Assembly: GCA_014380625.1 (NCBI GenBank)
Contig: JACMJL010000335.1
Location: 1-34,587, forward strand
DNA from: Clostridiaceae bacterium
Lineage (GTDB): Bacteria; Bacillota; Clostridia; Clostridiales; Clostridiaceae
Direction: 5' to 3'
DNA: 34,587 bases
Notes under the pieces: generated by a model
What the model was told of the DNA's origin: nothing
Database searches by the model: none
What the model saw: the letters and a program-made list of their open reading frames with translations, nothing else
Position numbers and translations under genes: made by a program
Part shown: one piece after another, positions 26,915 through 33,979 of the stretch
Position numbering within the stretch: position 1 is the first letter of the stretch
Layout of the letters: each line of letters starts with the position of its first letter

Positions 26915-26928
26915 TATATCAACTCCAT

Positions 26929-26942
26929 CAAACATTTGTTCG
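26929..26942. promoter_or_regulatory. LexA (SOS) box at the uvrBA promoter
   Basis: Minus strand CGAACAAATGTTTG. It matches the Bacillus subtilis LexA consensus CGAACRNRYGTTYC at 13 of 14 positions. It sits at or just after the expected transcription start, 15 nt before the uvrB ATG, where LexA would block transcription until DNA damage. Confidence 0.88.
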
Positions 26943-26950
26943 CTAAAATA

Positions 26951-26979
26951 ATTTTAAAGCTAACCTTAGCTTTTGTCAA
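26951..26979 (-). promoter_or_regulatory. uvrBA promoter
   Basis: Minus strand TTGACA (26974-26979), a 17-nt spacer and TAAAAT (26951-26956). Start expected near 26944, next to the LexA box. Confidence 0.85.
26956..26973. promoter_or_regulatory. Perfect palindrome within the uvrBA promoter spacer
   Basis: AAAGCTAA-CC-TTAGCTTT, an 8-bp inverted repeat with a 2-nt centre. It fills the space between the -35 and -10 boxes. It differs from the LexA box and could be the site of a second dimeric regulator. It could also be chance or a remnant; no regulator is implied by the sequence itself. Confidence 0.5.
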
Positions 26980-27024
26980 TATATCCATTATATATTATTG
27001 TCAAAACTTATGTAAAATATTTTA

Positions 27025-27080
27025 TAACAAGGGGACGGGGTTATTGACACTAAAGTGTCAATAACCCCGTCCCCTTGTTA
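27025..27080 (-). repeat. REP-like palindromic element B, 26-bp perfect hairpin, supplying the stop codon of the PDZ gene
   Basis: Two perfect 26-nt arms (27025-27050 and 27055-27080) around a TAAA centre. The arms contain GGGGACGGGG and TTATTGACAC. On the minus strand the first three bases of the element are the TAA stop of the PDZ-domain gene. It shares its core and its position (at the stop codon) with element A at 18923-18947. As RNA it would be an extremely stable stem and may also act as a terminator, although no T-tract follows. Confidence 0.85.
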
Positions 27081-28409
27081 TTCATCTTTTTTATTTTTTA
27101 TTTTGTTTAATACATCACTAAACTTAGTTTCATCAAATTTAACCACTACACTATCCTTTGGAACCCCTAGCGGCACAAAAATCAAGCCTAGTCTTTTCCC
27201 TGGATTCATCTTGTTATAATGAACCTCTTTAACTTCTCCAGAAGGCTTTTTAATTTTAAACCAGAAAAAATTTGAGGTACCAGTCATAATGCTTATAATT
27301 TGCTCTTCACTTTCAATTTTTCTATTGTTTATTTCAATTATTTTATCACCGCTTTTGATTCCCATTTCCTCTGCGGGGGTATTTGGTGCAACATCTAATA
27401 CCATTATGCTATCAGCTGAGCTTATATATTTTATTTCACCTTTATTTTCAATATATTTATTTAAACGCAACATGCCCTCGTGGGCCAAAGGTGCAAAAAC
27501 AATTACTAAAAGTTTTGTTAAGAAATTATTATTTCCAAATTGTGCTACCAATGTTAGTAACAAGCCAAAAGAAAAAATCATTCCTCCTGAAATTAGAGTT
27601 TTCTGGGTTTTATTCTTTGTAAAAGTTATGCTATTATAGCCTACTCCTGCGAAAAGAGGAAGTATACTTATTATACCCGCATTAATAGCAGCTAAAGAAA
27701 ATCCTGAATTAATGAAGGGCCACCCCTCAGGGGTAGCTATAGATATCCCATTTCCAGTACCAGTTATTCTCGAAGTAGCACCCAAAACCATTATAGTAAT
27801 GGGTAGTAGCCAATACCTTTTTAAAGCAAAACCTCCAATAATATTACCATCTTTATTTGTAAATACAGGAATAGATCCTTTTTTTCCGTCAATTAAAACT
27901 AGTAACCCTTCAATAATGTGCAATACACCTACTAAGGTCATTAGTGACACTACATCAATTTTTAAAATATCAATATTAGAAAGATTAATTGTTTGACCAA
28001 AAAAATTTAGAACTACTCCTTTGTTTAAAGTAGCAATCTCATTTAAACCTACACTTATAAATCCAATAATTGCACCAGAATATGAAAAGCATATATATCT
28101 TGGATTTATAAACATTAATAATAAAGATACTAAGAAAATAAGGCCTATTGCCGAATGTTCATCAAACATAACCCCTAGGTATGATAGAATAACACTACCT
28201 ATAACACCTGCTAGTATCCCTATTACTATTTGAGAAATAGTTAATTCAAAAGGAGAGTTTAAAGGCTCCCCAATAATCATTTTTTGCATAACCACGGTTT
28301 TCTTATTTTGTTTATAAAATACCAAAGCAAACACTATCATCCCCAATATAATAATGGGCTGCGTTATAATAAATGCGATTCCTCTGATAGTATTTAACGC
28401 AATATCCAT
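27078..28409 (-). CDS. PDZ-domain polytopic membrane protein, MinJ-like
   Basis: About 443 residues: seven to nine hydrophobic segments over the first ~325 residues, then a PDZ domain (about 330-415: VLDVAPNTPAEEMGIKSGDK, then IIEINNRKIESEEQI). The architecture and place (next to ctpB, ftsEX and uvrBA) match Bacillus subtilis MinJ, the topological adaptor between DivIVA and MinCD. Direct evidence for that role is lacking and Min partners are not in the window. A TTG in frame at 28430 lies within the GAGGGGG Shine-Dalgarno region; the ATG at 28409 is chosen although spacing is long (about 12 nt). The TAA stop belongs to a REP-like palindrome, so the last residues may have been altered by its insertion. 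It lies 24 nt after ctpB, probably in one operon. Confidence 0.85.
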   Translation of the reverse strand: MDIALNTIRGIAFIITQPIIILGMIVFALVFYKQNKKTVVMQKMIIGEPLNSPFELTISQIVIGILAGVIGSVILSYLGVMFDEHSAIGLIFLVSLLLMFINPRYICFSYSGAIIGFISVGLNEIATLNKGVVLNFFGQTINLSNIDILKIDVVSLMTLVGVLHIIEGLLVLIDGKKGSIPVFTNKDGNIIGGFALKRYWLLPITIMVLGATSRITGTGNGISIATPEGWPFINSGFSLAAINAGIISILPLFAGVGYNSITFTKNKTQKTLISGGMIFSFGLLLTLVAQFGNNNFLTKLLVIVFAPLAHEGMLRLNKYIENKGEIKYISSADSIMVLDVAPNTPAEEMGIKSGDKIIEINNRKIESEEQIISIMTGTSNFFWFKIKKPSGEVKEVHYNKMNPGKRLGLIFVPLGVPKDSVVVKFDETKFSDVLNKIKNKKDE

Positions 28410-28433
28410 AGGCTCTGAATTCCCCCTCAATTT

Positions 28434-29627
28434 CTACTTGATTTTATCTTTCATTATTTCAACAGCTTTTTGTAATTGATGATCCTTATTGATATCACCC
28501 TTATACTTTATGGCATCAGGGTCTTCAATTATAATATCTGGAGTAATTCCTAACTTATTAATATTTATCCCTAAAGGTGAAAAGTACTTTGAAATTGTAA
28601 CCTTTAAAGCTGATCCATCAATTCTATCTGGTATAGTGGTTTGAACTATACCCTTTCCGAAGGTCTTTGTTCCAACTATTGTACCAGCTTTATAATCTCT
28701 TATTGCACCAGAAAACACCTCTGATGCACTGGCAGTACTCCCATCAACTAAAACAACTAGTTTCATTCCGTATCCAATACCACCAATAGATTTTTCAATT
28801 TGCTTTTTATCATTTTTATCAATTGTATACACAATAGTATCATCTTTTTTAACAAAATTCGAGGTTACTTCCACACACTGATCAAGATACCCCCCACCAT
28901 TTTGTCGTAGGTCTAACACTAGTCCCTTAATACCCTTTGACTTTAATTCTGCTAGTTTGTTACTAAATTCTTTACCTGTATGTGCATCAAACATAGCCAT
29001 TTGGATGTAGCCAATATTATTATTTAATATTTCTACTTTAATATTAGGAGTTGTTATCTTCTGTCTAATAAGCTCTACATCAAACAAACCTTTACCTTCC
29101 CTATAAAATGAAAGAGTAACTTTCGTACCGTCCTTACCTTTAATCATGGTAATTGCAGCATCTAAATTCTTTCCTGAAACATCTTTCCCATCTACCTTTA
29201 CAATCAAATCATTAGGTAGCACCCCACCCTTTTTAGCTGGAGATTCATCAAAGGTGGATACAACTACTATGTTATCTTCTTTTGCCTCAACTACAATTCC
29301 TACTCCTGAATATACTCCTTGCATCATTGTATTAAAAGAATCATTATCCTTTTTGTTCATAAAAACGGTATATGGATCCTGCAAGGAAGCAGTCATGCCC
29401 TTTACAGCTCCATCAGCCAAAACATCATCTTTTACGTCACCTAAAGCATAATACTTATGCAATTGATCCTTTATTTGAAATATTTTTTGAAATTGTACAA
29501 CCTCTTGACGTGTTACTATCCGTCCATTGGGTAATGATAATAATTTTGTGCTTCCAATATATGCTGATACTATATTAGTTACCAAAAGTATAGCAATACC
29601 TGGTATTATCCATTTCTTTTTACTCAA
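28434..29627 (-). CDS. ctpB: C-terminal processing peptidase, S41 family (CtpB-like)
   Basis: Periplasm-side serine protease with a PDZ gate. About 397 residues: signal anchor (about 5-24), PDZ domain (about 95-175, GVGIVVEAKEDNIVVVSTFD, SPAKKGGVLPNDLI), then the S41 core. The Ser-Lys dyad is visible: GSTASASEVFSGA with the nucleophile Ser near 300, and GTKTFGKGIVQT with Lys near 325. In B. subtilis CtpB cleaves SpoIVFA and SpoIVFB-pathway proteins during sporulation; the same role here is inference. The start is TTG at 29627 behind AGAGGTGG with 7-nt spacing; a TTG at 29645 is in frame but overlaps that site. Followed by the PDZ membrane gene. Confidence 0.93.
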   Translation of the reverse strand: MSKKKWIIPGIAILLVTNIVSAYIGSTKLLSLPNGRIVTRQEVVQFQKIFQIKDQLHKYYALGDVKDDVLADGAVKGMTASLQDPYTVFMNKKDNDSFNTMMQGVYSGVGIVVEAKEDNIVVVSTFDESPAKKGGVLPNDLIVKVDGKDVSGKNLDAAITMIKGKDGTKVTLSFYREGKGLFDVELIRQKITTPNIKVEILNNNIGYIQMAMFDAHTGKEFSNKLAELKSKGIKGLVLDLRQNGGGYLDQCVEVTSNFVKKDDTIVYTIDKNDKKQIEKSIGGIGYGMKLVVLVDGSTASASEVFSGAIRDYKAGTIVGTKTFGKGIVQTTIPDRIDGSALKVTISKYFSPLGININKLGITPDIIIEDPDAIKYKGDINKDHQLQKAVEIMKDKIK

Positions 29628-29676
29628 CTTAGATCCACCTCTCAAATCTTTACTCTTATTTCCTTAACATTTTATA

Positions 29677-29703
29677 ATTATATCACTAAAAATTAAATTG
29701 CAA
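29677..29703 (-). promoter_or_regulatory. Candidate ctpB promoter
   Basis: Minus strand TATAAT (29677-29682) with TTGCAA (29698-29703) at 15 nt, a short spacer. About 50 nt before the ctpB start. Confidence 0.45.
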
Positions 29704-29716
29704 TACCCTAGGACCG

Positions 29717-29735
29717 TTGACTTGTTATTTTATTT
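29717..29735 (+). repeat. Copy 2 of a 19-bp dispersed repeat
   Basis: TTGACTTGTTATTTTATTT, identical to 9042-9060 and followed by related sequence (AAGATACCTAA). It lies between ctpB and the end of the fetB-like gene. Confidence 0.6.
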
Positions 29736-29746
29736 AAGATACCTAA

Positions 29747-30493
29747 TCAACTCGTTAGTTGTTTTCTTTTGTTAAAAAATTTGCCATAAGCTAAGTAACA
29801 GGCCACCAAGGACGCTATAGATGTTGTTGATAACAGCATAAACGTTACCATTATTTGAAATCTAATTGCATCAATAGGAGATTTTCCTGCTAAAATTAAA
29901 CCTGTCATCATCCCTGGGAGTGAAACAATTCCTAAAGTCTTTGTAGAATCAATTGTAGGTAACATACCAGTTTTAATTGACTCTCTAATAATTTCTTTTG
30001 AGGCTTCCAGCACATTTGCTCCAAGCGATAATTTTGTTTCTACCTCTTCCCTCTTATTTTTATAATCTGCAATCATCTGCCTATAACAAAGTCCAAGAGC
30101 TACCATAGCATTACTGATTATCATTCCACCCACAGGTATCATTTGATATGCTTTATATTTTATTGCACCTGAAAGCACTAATATTGATAGTGTAATAAAA
30201 GCCCCTAAAAATATAGCTAAAAAAGATATCAAGAGCCCATTTTTAATTTCTTTTCCTCTTTTGGCTGCATTCATGGCTGCATTAAAGGTCATAAATAATA
30301 AAAGTAGAGAAGTAAAAATCGGGTTTTGCAGTCCGAAAATATAATTAAGCATATAACCTACAAGTACTAGTTGAACTATAGCTCTTATAATTCCAATAAT
30401 TATTTCTTTTTCAAGTTTTAACTTTTGATAATATGAAAAGAGAAGTGATATTAATACTAAGGAGGAGGCTACTAGTAAAGATGTTATGTTCAT
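29747..30493 (-). CDS. fetB: ABC transporter permease, FetB family (UPF0014)
   Basis: Membrane subunit of a FetAB-type transporter, 248 residues with six to seven hydrophobic segments. Family features: the central segment IPVGGMIISNAMVALGLCYRQM and the downstream EVETKLSLGANVLEASKEIIRESIKTGMLPTIDSTKT, then GIVSLPGMMTGLILAGKSPIDAIRFQIMV, the most conserved block of UPF0014. In Escherichia coli FetAB is linked to iron export and oxidative stress resistance; the substrate here is inferred. Its ATG overlaps the TGA stop of fetA by four bases. Genes on both sides (ftsX and ctpB) are usually near each other, so this pair looks inserted. Confidence 0.9.
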   Translation of the reverse strand: MNITSLLVASSLVLISLLFSYYQKLKLEKEIIIGIIRAIVQLVLVGYMLNYIFGLQNPIFTSLLLLFMTFNAAMNAAKRGKEIKNGLLISFLAIFLGAFITLSILVLSGAIKYKAYQMIPVGGMIISNAMVALGLCYRQMIADYKNKREEVETKLSLGANVLEASKEIIRESIKTGMLPTIDSTKTLGIVSLPGMMTGLILAGKSPIDAIRFQIMVTFMLLSTTSIASLVACYLAYGKFFNKRKQLTS

Positions 30494-31146
30494 TTTAACA
30501 TCTCCAATGCTTTTATTTCACCTACTTCTAGAACAAGTAACTTATTTGCATATTTCTTACTTTGCTCTTTATTATGAGTAATCCACATGATTGTCATTCC
30601 TTTATTATTTAAAGCCTGTATAACATTTTCAACTAAAAAAACATTTTCAGAATCCAGGGCTGAGGTTATTTCATCTAACAACAATATTACTGGTTCAAAT
30701 AATAAAGCTCTAATTAAAGCAATCCTCTGTTTTTCTCCTCCGGAAAGGTTTTCAACCTGCATATTTAAAAAATCTTCACTTAGATTAAATAAGAAGAATA
30801 ATTCCTTTACTCTACTCATATCAATTTCTTTATTTCTAATTATAAATGGGAATAAAATATTATCTATGACTTTATCTCCGAATAAATATGGAGTTTGAAA
30901 ACAATAACTTATTTCTTTTCTAAACTTAATTGGGTCATACTCATCTGCATTTTTGTTTTTATACACTATTTCACCCTCTGATTGACTTAGCAAATGGCTA
31001 CAAATCTTAAATAAGGTACTTTTCCCACTTCCGGATGCGCCAACTACAGAAATAAAATCACCTTTTTTAATTTTAAGTGATATATCCTTTAATATGTATT
31101 TACCTTTACTAATATACGAAACTTTTTTTAATTCTAGTAATTCCAT
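30490..31146 (-). CDS. fetA: ABC transporter ATP-binding protein, FetA-like
   Basis: Nucleotide-binding subunit for the FetB-type permease, 218 residues. Walker [16 protein letters not shown] (about 35-49), Q-loop SYCFQTPYLFG, signature LSGGEKQRIALIRAL (about 135-149), Walker B PVILLLDEITSALD and switch His in WITHNKEQ. The DEITSALD form and short length match YbbL/FetA. Ribosome-binding site GAGGAAGAGG. It has its own promoter placed directly after the ftsX terminator. Confidence 0.9.
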   Translation of the reverse strand: MELLELKKVSYISKGKYILKDISLKIKKGDFISVVGASGSGKSTLFKICSHLLSQSEGEIVYKNKNADEYDPIKFRKEISYCFQTPYLFGDKVIDNILFPFIIRNKEIDMSRVKELFFLFNLSEDFLNMQVENLSGGEKQRIALIRALLFEPVILLLDEITSALDSENVFLVENVIQALNNKGMTIMWITHNKEQSKKYANKLLVLEVGEIKALEMLK

Positions 31147-31186
31147 TTTATCCTCTTCCTCATTAATAAATTTGTCCTTACTTTAT

Positions 31187-31215
31187 ATCATACTGTATTC
31201 CCATATTTTTTTCAA
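31187..31215 (-). promoter_or_regulatory. fetAB promoter
   Basis: Minus strand TTGAAA (31210-31215), a 17-nt spacer and TATGAT (31187-31192), 40 nt before the fetA start. The -35 box follows the ftsX terminator tail directly. Confidence 0.7.
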
Positions 31216-31248
31216 AATAAAACCCCCTGCATATAGCTTATGCAGGGG
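31215..31248 (-). terminator. ftsX terminator
   Basis: Perfect 10-bp stem CCCCTGCATA/TATGCAGGGG (31224-31233 with 31239-31248), 5-nt loop and TTTTATTTT on the minus strand. It lies 40 nt past the ftsX stop and before the fetAB promoter. Confidence 0.85.
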
Positions 31249-31287
31249 TATGTTTCTGTCTATATTTATTCACTTTTTAAAGATACC

Positions 31288-32166
31288 TTAAACAACAAGA
31301 AATTTCCTAACTGCAAATACACTTCCTAAACATCCTATAAAACTTCCTATAAGAAGAAATTGAAATAATAATGTACTCGAAACATATTGAGCGCTAATTA
31401 ACTGCAAAGAATTTCCGGCACCGGTTTTAGAAACAATAACACTATACAGAAAATAAAGTAATAGATCAGATAAAATTGCTCCAAAAACTCCTAGCAAAAC
31501 CCCTTCAATTATAAATGGTGCTCTAATGAACCAGTCTGTTGCACCAATATATTTCATTATTCCAATTTCTCTTCTCCTTGAAAAAACTGTTAGTTTAATT
31601 GTGTTTCCAATTAAGAAGAAAGAAACTGCAATCAAAATAAGAAATATTCCGAGACCTGTTAGTTTAATTGTTCTAGTTATAGTCATAACTGTTTTAACAA
31701 TTTCTTTACCATCACTTACATCCTCAACTCCTGGCAAGCCTTGTGAGTTTTTAACTACATCTGCAATAACTTCAGGTTGATTCACCTTAATTATAAATGT
31801 ATAGGGAAGTGGATTACTTTTATCAAGCCCTTGAGATAATCTTTCACCATAACGTTTTTTAAAATTCACTAAGGCCTCTTCTTTGGTTTCTAAAGTAACA
31901 GACTTTACGCCTGTCATGTTTTTCAAAGTAGCCTCTAATGTAGATTGTTGGTCTGAGGTAATTTTCTTCCCCATGGTTACCCTTACTTCAAGCTCAGATT
32001 GAACTCCTTGTACACCAGCGTTAAGATTAACTTGTAGTAATAGAAAAACTCCGAATATAAATAAAGTGGCAGCCACTGTTGCTATAGAAGCAAAGCTAAG
32101 ACTTCTATTCCTTTTTAAACTTTTTAAAGCATCAATAAATGAATTTTCTACTGAACTAATCTTCAT
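31288..32166 (-). CDS. ftsX: Cell division ABC-like permease FtsX
   Basis: Membrane partner of FtsE; in Firmicutes the complex regulates peptidoglycan hydrolases at the septum or side wall. About 292 residues with the FtsX layout: cytoplasmic N-terminus, first membrane segment (about 25-48), an extracellular domain (about 50-165), then three membrane segments with the conserved RRREIGIMKYIGATDWFIRAPF stretch between the second and third. The start is the ATG at 32166 behind AGGGGG (about 10-nt spacing). It overlaps the end of ftsE by 11 nt, so they are coupled. Longer in-frame starts inside ftsE are rejected. Confidence 0.95.
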   Translation of the reverse strand: MKISSVENSFIDALKSLKRNRSLSFASIATVAATLFIFGVFLLLQVNLNAGVQGVQSELEVRVTMGKKITSDQQSTLEATLKNMTGVKSVTLETKEEALVNFKKRYGERLSQGLDKSNPLPYTFIIKVNQPEVIADVVKNSQGLPGVEDVSDGKEIVKTVMTITRTIKLTGLGIFLILIAVSFFLIGNTIKLTVFSRRREIGIMKYIGATDWFIRAPFIIEGVLLGVFGAILSDLLLYFLYSVIVSKTGAGNSLQLISAQYVSSTLLFQFLLIGSFIGCLGSVFAVRKFLVV

Positions 32167-32842
32167 ATCCGTATTTCCCCCTCTGCTCGTCTCTAATAAC
32201 AATACCTTTTTCAATGGCAACAACTCTTTTTTTCATTATATCAACAATATCTTTTGCATGGGTTCCCATCAATATTGTAGTGCCTGCATTATTGATATCT
32301 TTTAAAATCTCCATTATTCCTGACGCAGTTTCAGGATCCAAGTTTCCGGTAGGCTCGTCAGCTATTAAGATAGCTGGATTATTAACTATGGCTCTAGCTA
32401 AAGCAATTCTCTGTTGTTCTCCACCAGAAAGTTCAGTTGGAAAATCTTTATATTTTTTTGACAGACCCACCAAGGAAAGTACCATTGGAACTTTTTTTCT
32501 TATTTCTCTATATGGAGCCTCAACAACTCTCATTGCAAATGCAACATTTTCATATACACTTAAGGTTGGAATCAGTCTAAAATCCTGAAAAACCATTCCT
32601 ATTTTTCTTCTATAGTAAGGGATTTCTTTTCTTCTAAGCGAACTTAAATCCGTGCCATTTATTATAAGTTTTCCAGATGTAGGGTCTACTTCTTTTAAAA
32701 GCATTTTTATTAATGTAGATTTTCCTGCACCACTAGGTCCAACTAAAAACATAAATTCCCCTTTTTCAATGTATAGATTTACTCCTGAAAGGGCATAAAC
32801 GTTATTGTTATATATTTTAGTTACATTTTTGAATTCAATCAT
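32156..32842 (-). CDS. ftsE: Cell division ATP-binding protein FtsE
   Basis: ABC-type ATPase that drives conformational signalling through FtsX rather than transport. 228 residues, normal length. Walker A FLVGPSGAGKSTLIK (about 31-45), Q-loop GMVFQDFRLIPTLSVYENV (typical of FtsE), signature ELSGGEQQRIALARA, Walker B AILIADEPTGNLDP and switch His ILMGTHAKD. AGGAG with 8-nt spacing sets the ATG at 32842; an in-frame start six codons upstream overlaps that site. First gene of ftsEX, with an extended -10 promoter. Confidence 0.96.
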   Translation of the reverse strand: MIEFKNVTKIYNNNVYALSGVNLYIEKGEFMFLVGPSGAGKSTLIKMLLKEVDPTSGKLIINGTDLSSLRRKEIPYYRRKIGMVFQDFRLIPTLSVYENVAFAMRVVEAPYREIRKKVPMVLSLVGLSKKYKDFPTELSGGEQQRIALARAIVNNPAILIADEPTGNLDPETASGIMEILKDINNAGTTILMGTHAKDIVDIMKKRVVAIEKGIVIRDEQRGKYGYED

Positions 32843-32907
32843 ATCTAAATCTCCTAACAACCTTTTTATTTCGTGTCCCGTAAATACAAATAGTATAACA
32901 CTTTTGT

Positions 32908-32913
32908 ATTATA
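32908..32913 (-). promoter_or_regulatory. Extended -10 box of ftsEX
   Basis: Minus strand TGGTATAAT, a perfect -10 hexamer with the TGn extension, about 65 nt before the ftsE start. No good -35 is seen. Confidence 0.55.
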
Positions 32914-32977
32914 CCACATAAATTTGTTAAGTATCTATTAACAACTAATTTCGAAGCATGTAATTTTTTACAGTAGC

Positions 32978-33841
32978 TTAGTCATCAATTATATCTTTAA
33001 AGCCTTCTCCTAAAACCTCATGAGCATTTGTTACTGTGATAAACGCCTTAGGGTCTACTTCTTTTATAAAGTTTCTTAGCTTTATAAATTCCCTACGATT
33101 TAGAACAGTATATAAAATAAAGGTATTTTCTCCTGTGAAACCACCCATACCTTGTAAAAGGGTGCACCCTCTCCCTAAGTTCTCTATTATATAGGTCTTT
33201 ATCATCTCATTCTTAGTACTTACCACCATAATTTGCTTACATAAATTAATGCCTTCAATTACATTATCAATTACGAAACCATTAACTATTACACAGAGTA
33301 GCGCATACATCCCCCTCTCAGCACCAAAAGTAAGTCCTCCAAAAATAGTTACAATAAAATCAACAACCAAAAGTGATTTACCTATATCAAGATGAAAAAA
33401 TTTATGAAGTATTTTAGCTAATATATCTGTCCCGCCAGTGGATGCATTTTGATTAAACACAATACCCATTCCTACTCCAGAAATAAGTGTGCCAAATATG
33501 GTAGCAAGAAATAAATTGTTGGTTATTGCGGTACCTGGAGTAACCATTCTATCGATTATCCACAAGGAACCTGACAAGCCCAAGCTTGAATATATTGTTT
33601 TTCCACCGAATTTACCACCTATAAAAATTATGGCAACCACGAAAAGAATCATGTTCATAATTAGCATCATTAACCCTACAGAAAGTTGAGGTATTATCGG
33701 ACTAGTAAAATTATAAATAATCATGGCTATACCCATGACCCCTCCACCAGCAATATCATTAGGAACTAGAAAAAATTCTGCTGAAATGGCTACAATTAAA
33801 AAACCGATAGTTATTAATAAATATTCTTTAAATTTTTTCAT
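32978..33841 (-). CDS. YitT family membrane protein (DUF161 plus C-terminal DUF2179)
   Basis: 287 residues: five to six hydrophobic segments (about 5-195), including the family-typical FLVPNDIAGGGVMGIAMI and FNQNASTGGTDILAKILHKF. A soluble C-terminal DUF2179 domain follows (about 205-280: VSTKNEMIKTYIIENLGRGC, then TLLQGMGGFTGE, AFITVTNAHEVLGEGF). Many Firmicutes carry several paralogues; the transported or sensed substrate is unknown. Ribosome-binding site GGGGAG. Appears monocistronic between the toxin gene and ftsE, with an extended -10 box upstream. Confidence 0.92.
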   Translation of the reverse strand: MKKFKEYLLITIGFLIVAISAEFFLVPNDIAGGGVMGIAMIIYNFTSPIIPQLSVGLMMLIMNMILFVVAIIFIGGKFGGKTIYSSLGLSGSLWIIDRMVTPGTAITNNLFLATIFGTLISGVGMGIVFNQNASTGGTDILAKILHKFFHLDIGKSLLVVDFIVTIFGGLTFGAERGMYALLCVIVNGFVIDNVIEGINLCKQIMVVSTKNEMIKTYIIENLGRGCTLLQGMGGFTGENTFILYTVLNRREFIKLRNFIKEVDPKAFITVTNAHEVLGEGFKDIIDD

Positions 33842-33890
33842 AATTACTCCCCATTAAAATCAATTTCTAATTTATTAAACATATAAATCA

Positions 33891-33896
33891 ATTATA
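33891..33896 (-). promoter_or_regulatory. Extended -10 box of the YitT-family gene
   Basis: Minus strand TTGGTATAAT: a perfect TATAAT with TGn extension, 50 nt before the start codon. It lies between the EndoA terminator and the gene. Confidence 0.55.
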
Positions 33897-33936
33897 CCAA
33901 ATATCTTTCCCAAAATCACCCTATTTTGTAAATTGC

Positions 33937-33966
33937 AAAAATAAAAGGGGAGAATTCCCTCCCCTT
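33937..33966 (-). terminator. Terminator of the EndoAI-EndoA unit
   Basis: 8-bp stem AAGGGGAG/CTCCCCTT (33945-33952 with 33959-33966), 6-nt loop and TTTTATTTTT on the minus strand, 14 nt past the toxin stop. Confidence 0.85.
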
Positions 33967-33979
33967 GAATTTTAGTGAT

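Noticed and set aside
29747..31146. Phosphate or amino-acid ABC importer
   Set aside because: No substrate-binding protein gene is present and the permease has the UPF0014/FetB conserved block.
32167..32223. Longer N-terminus for ftsX
   Set aside because: The extension reads through the end of ftsE in another frame; FtsX homology and the AGGGGG site fit 32166.
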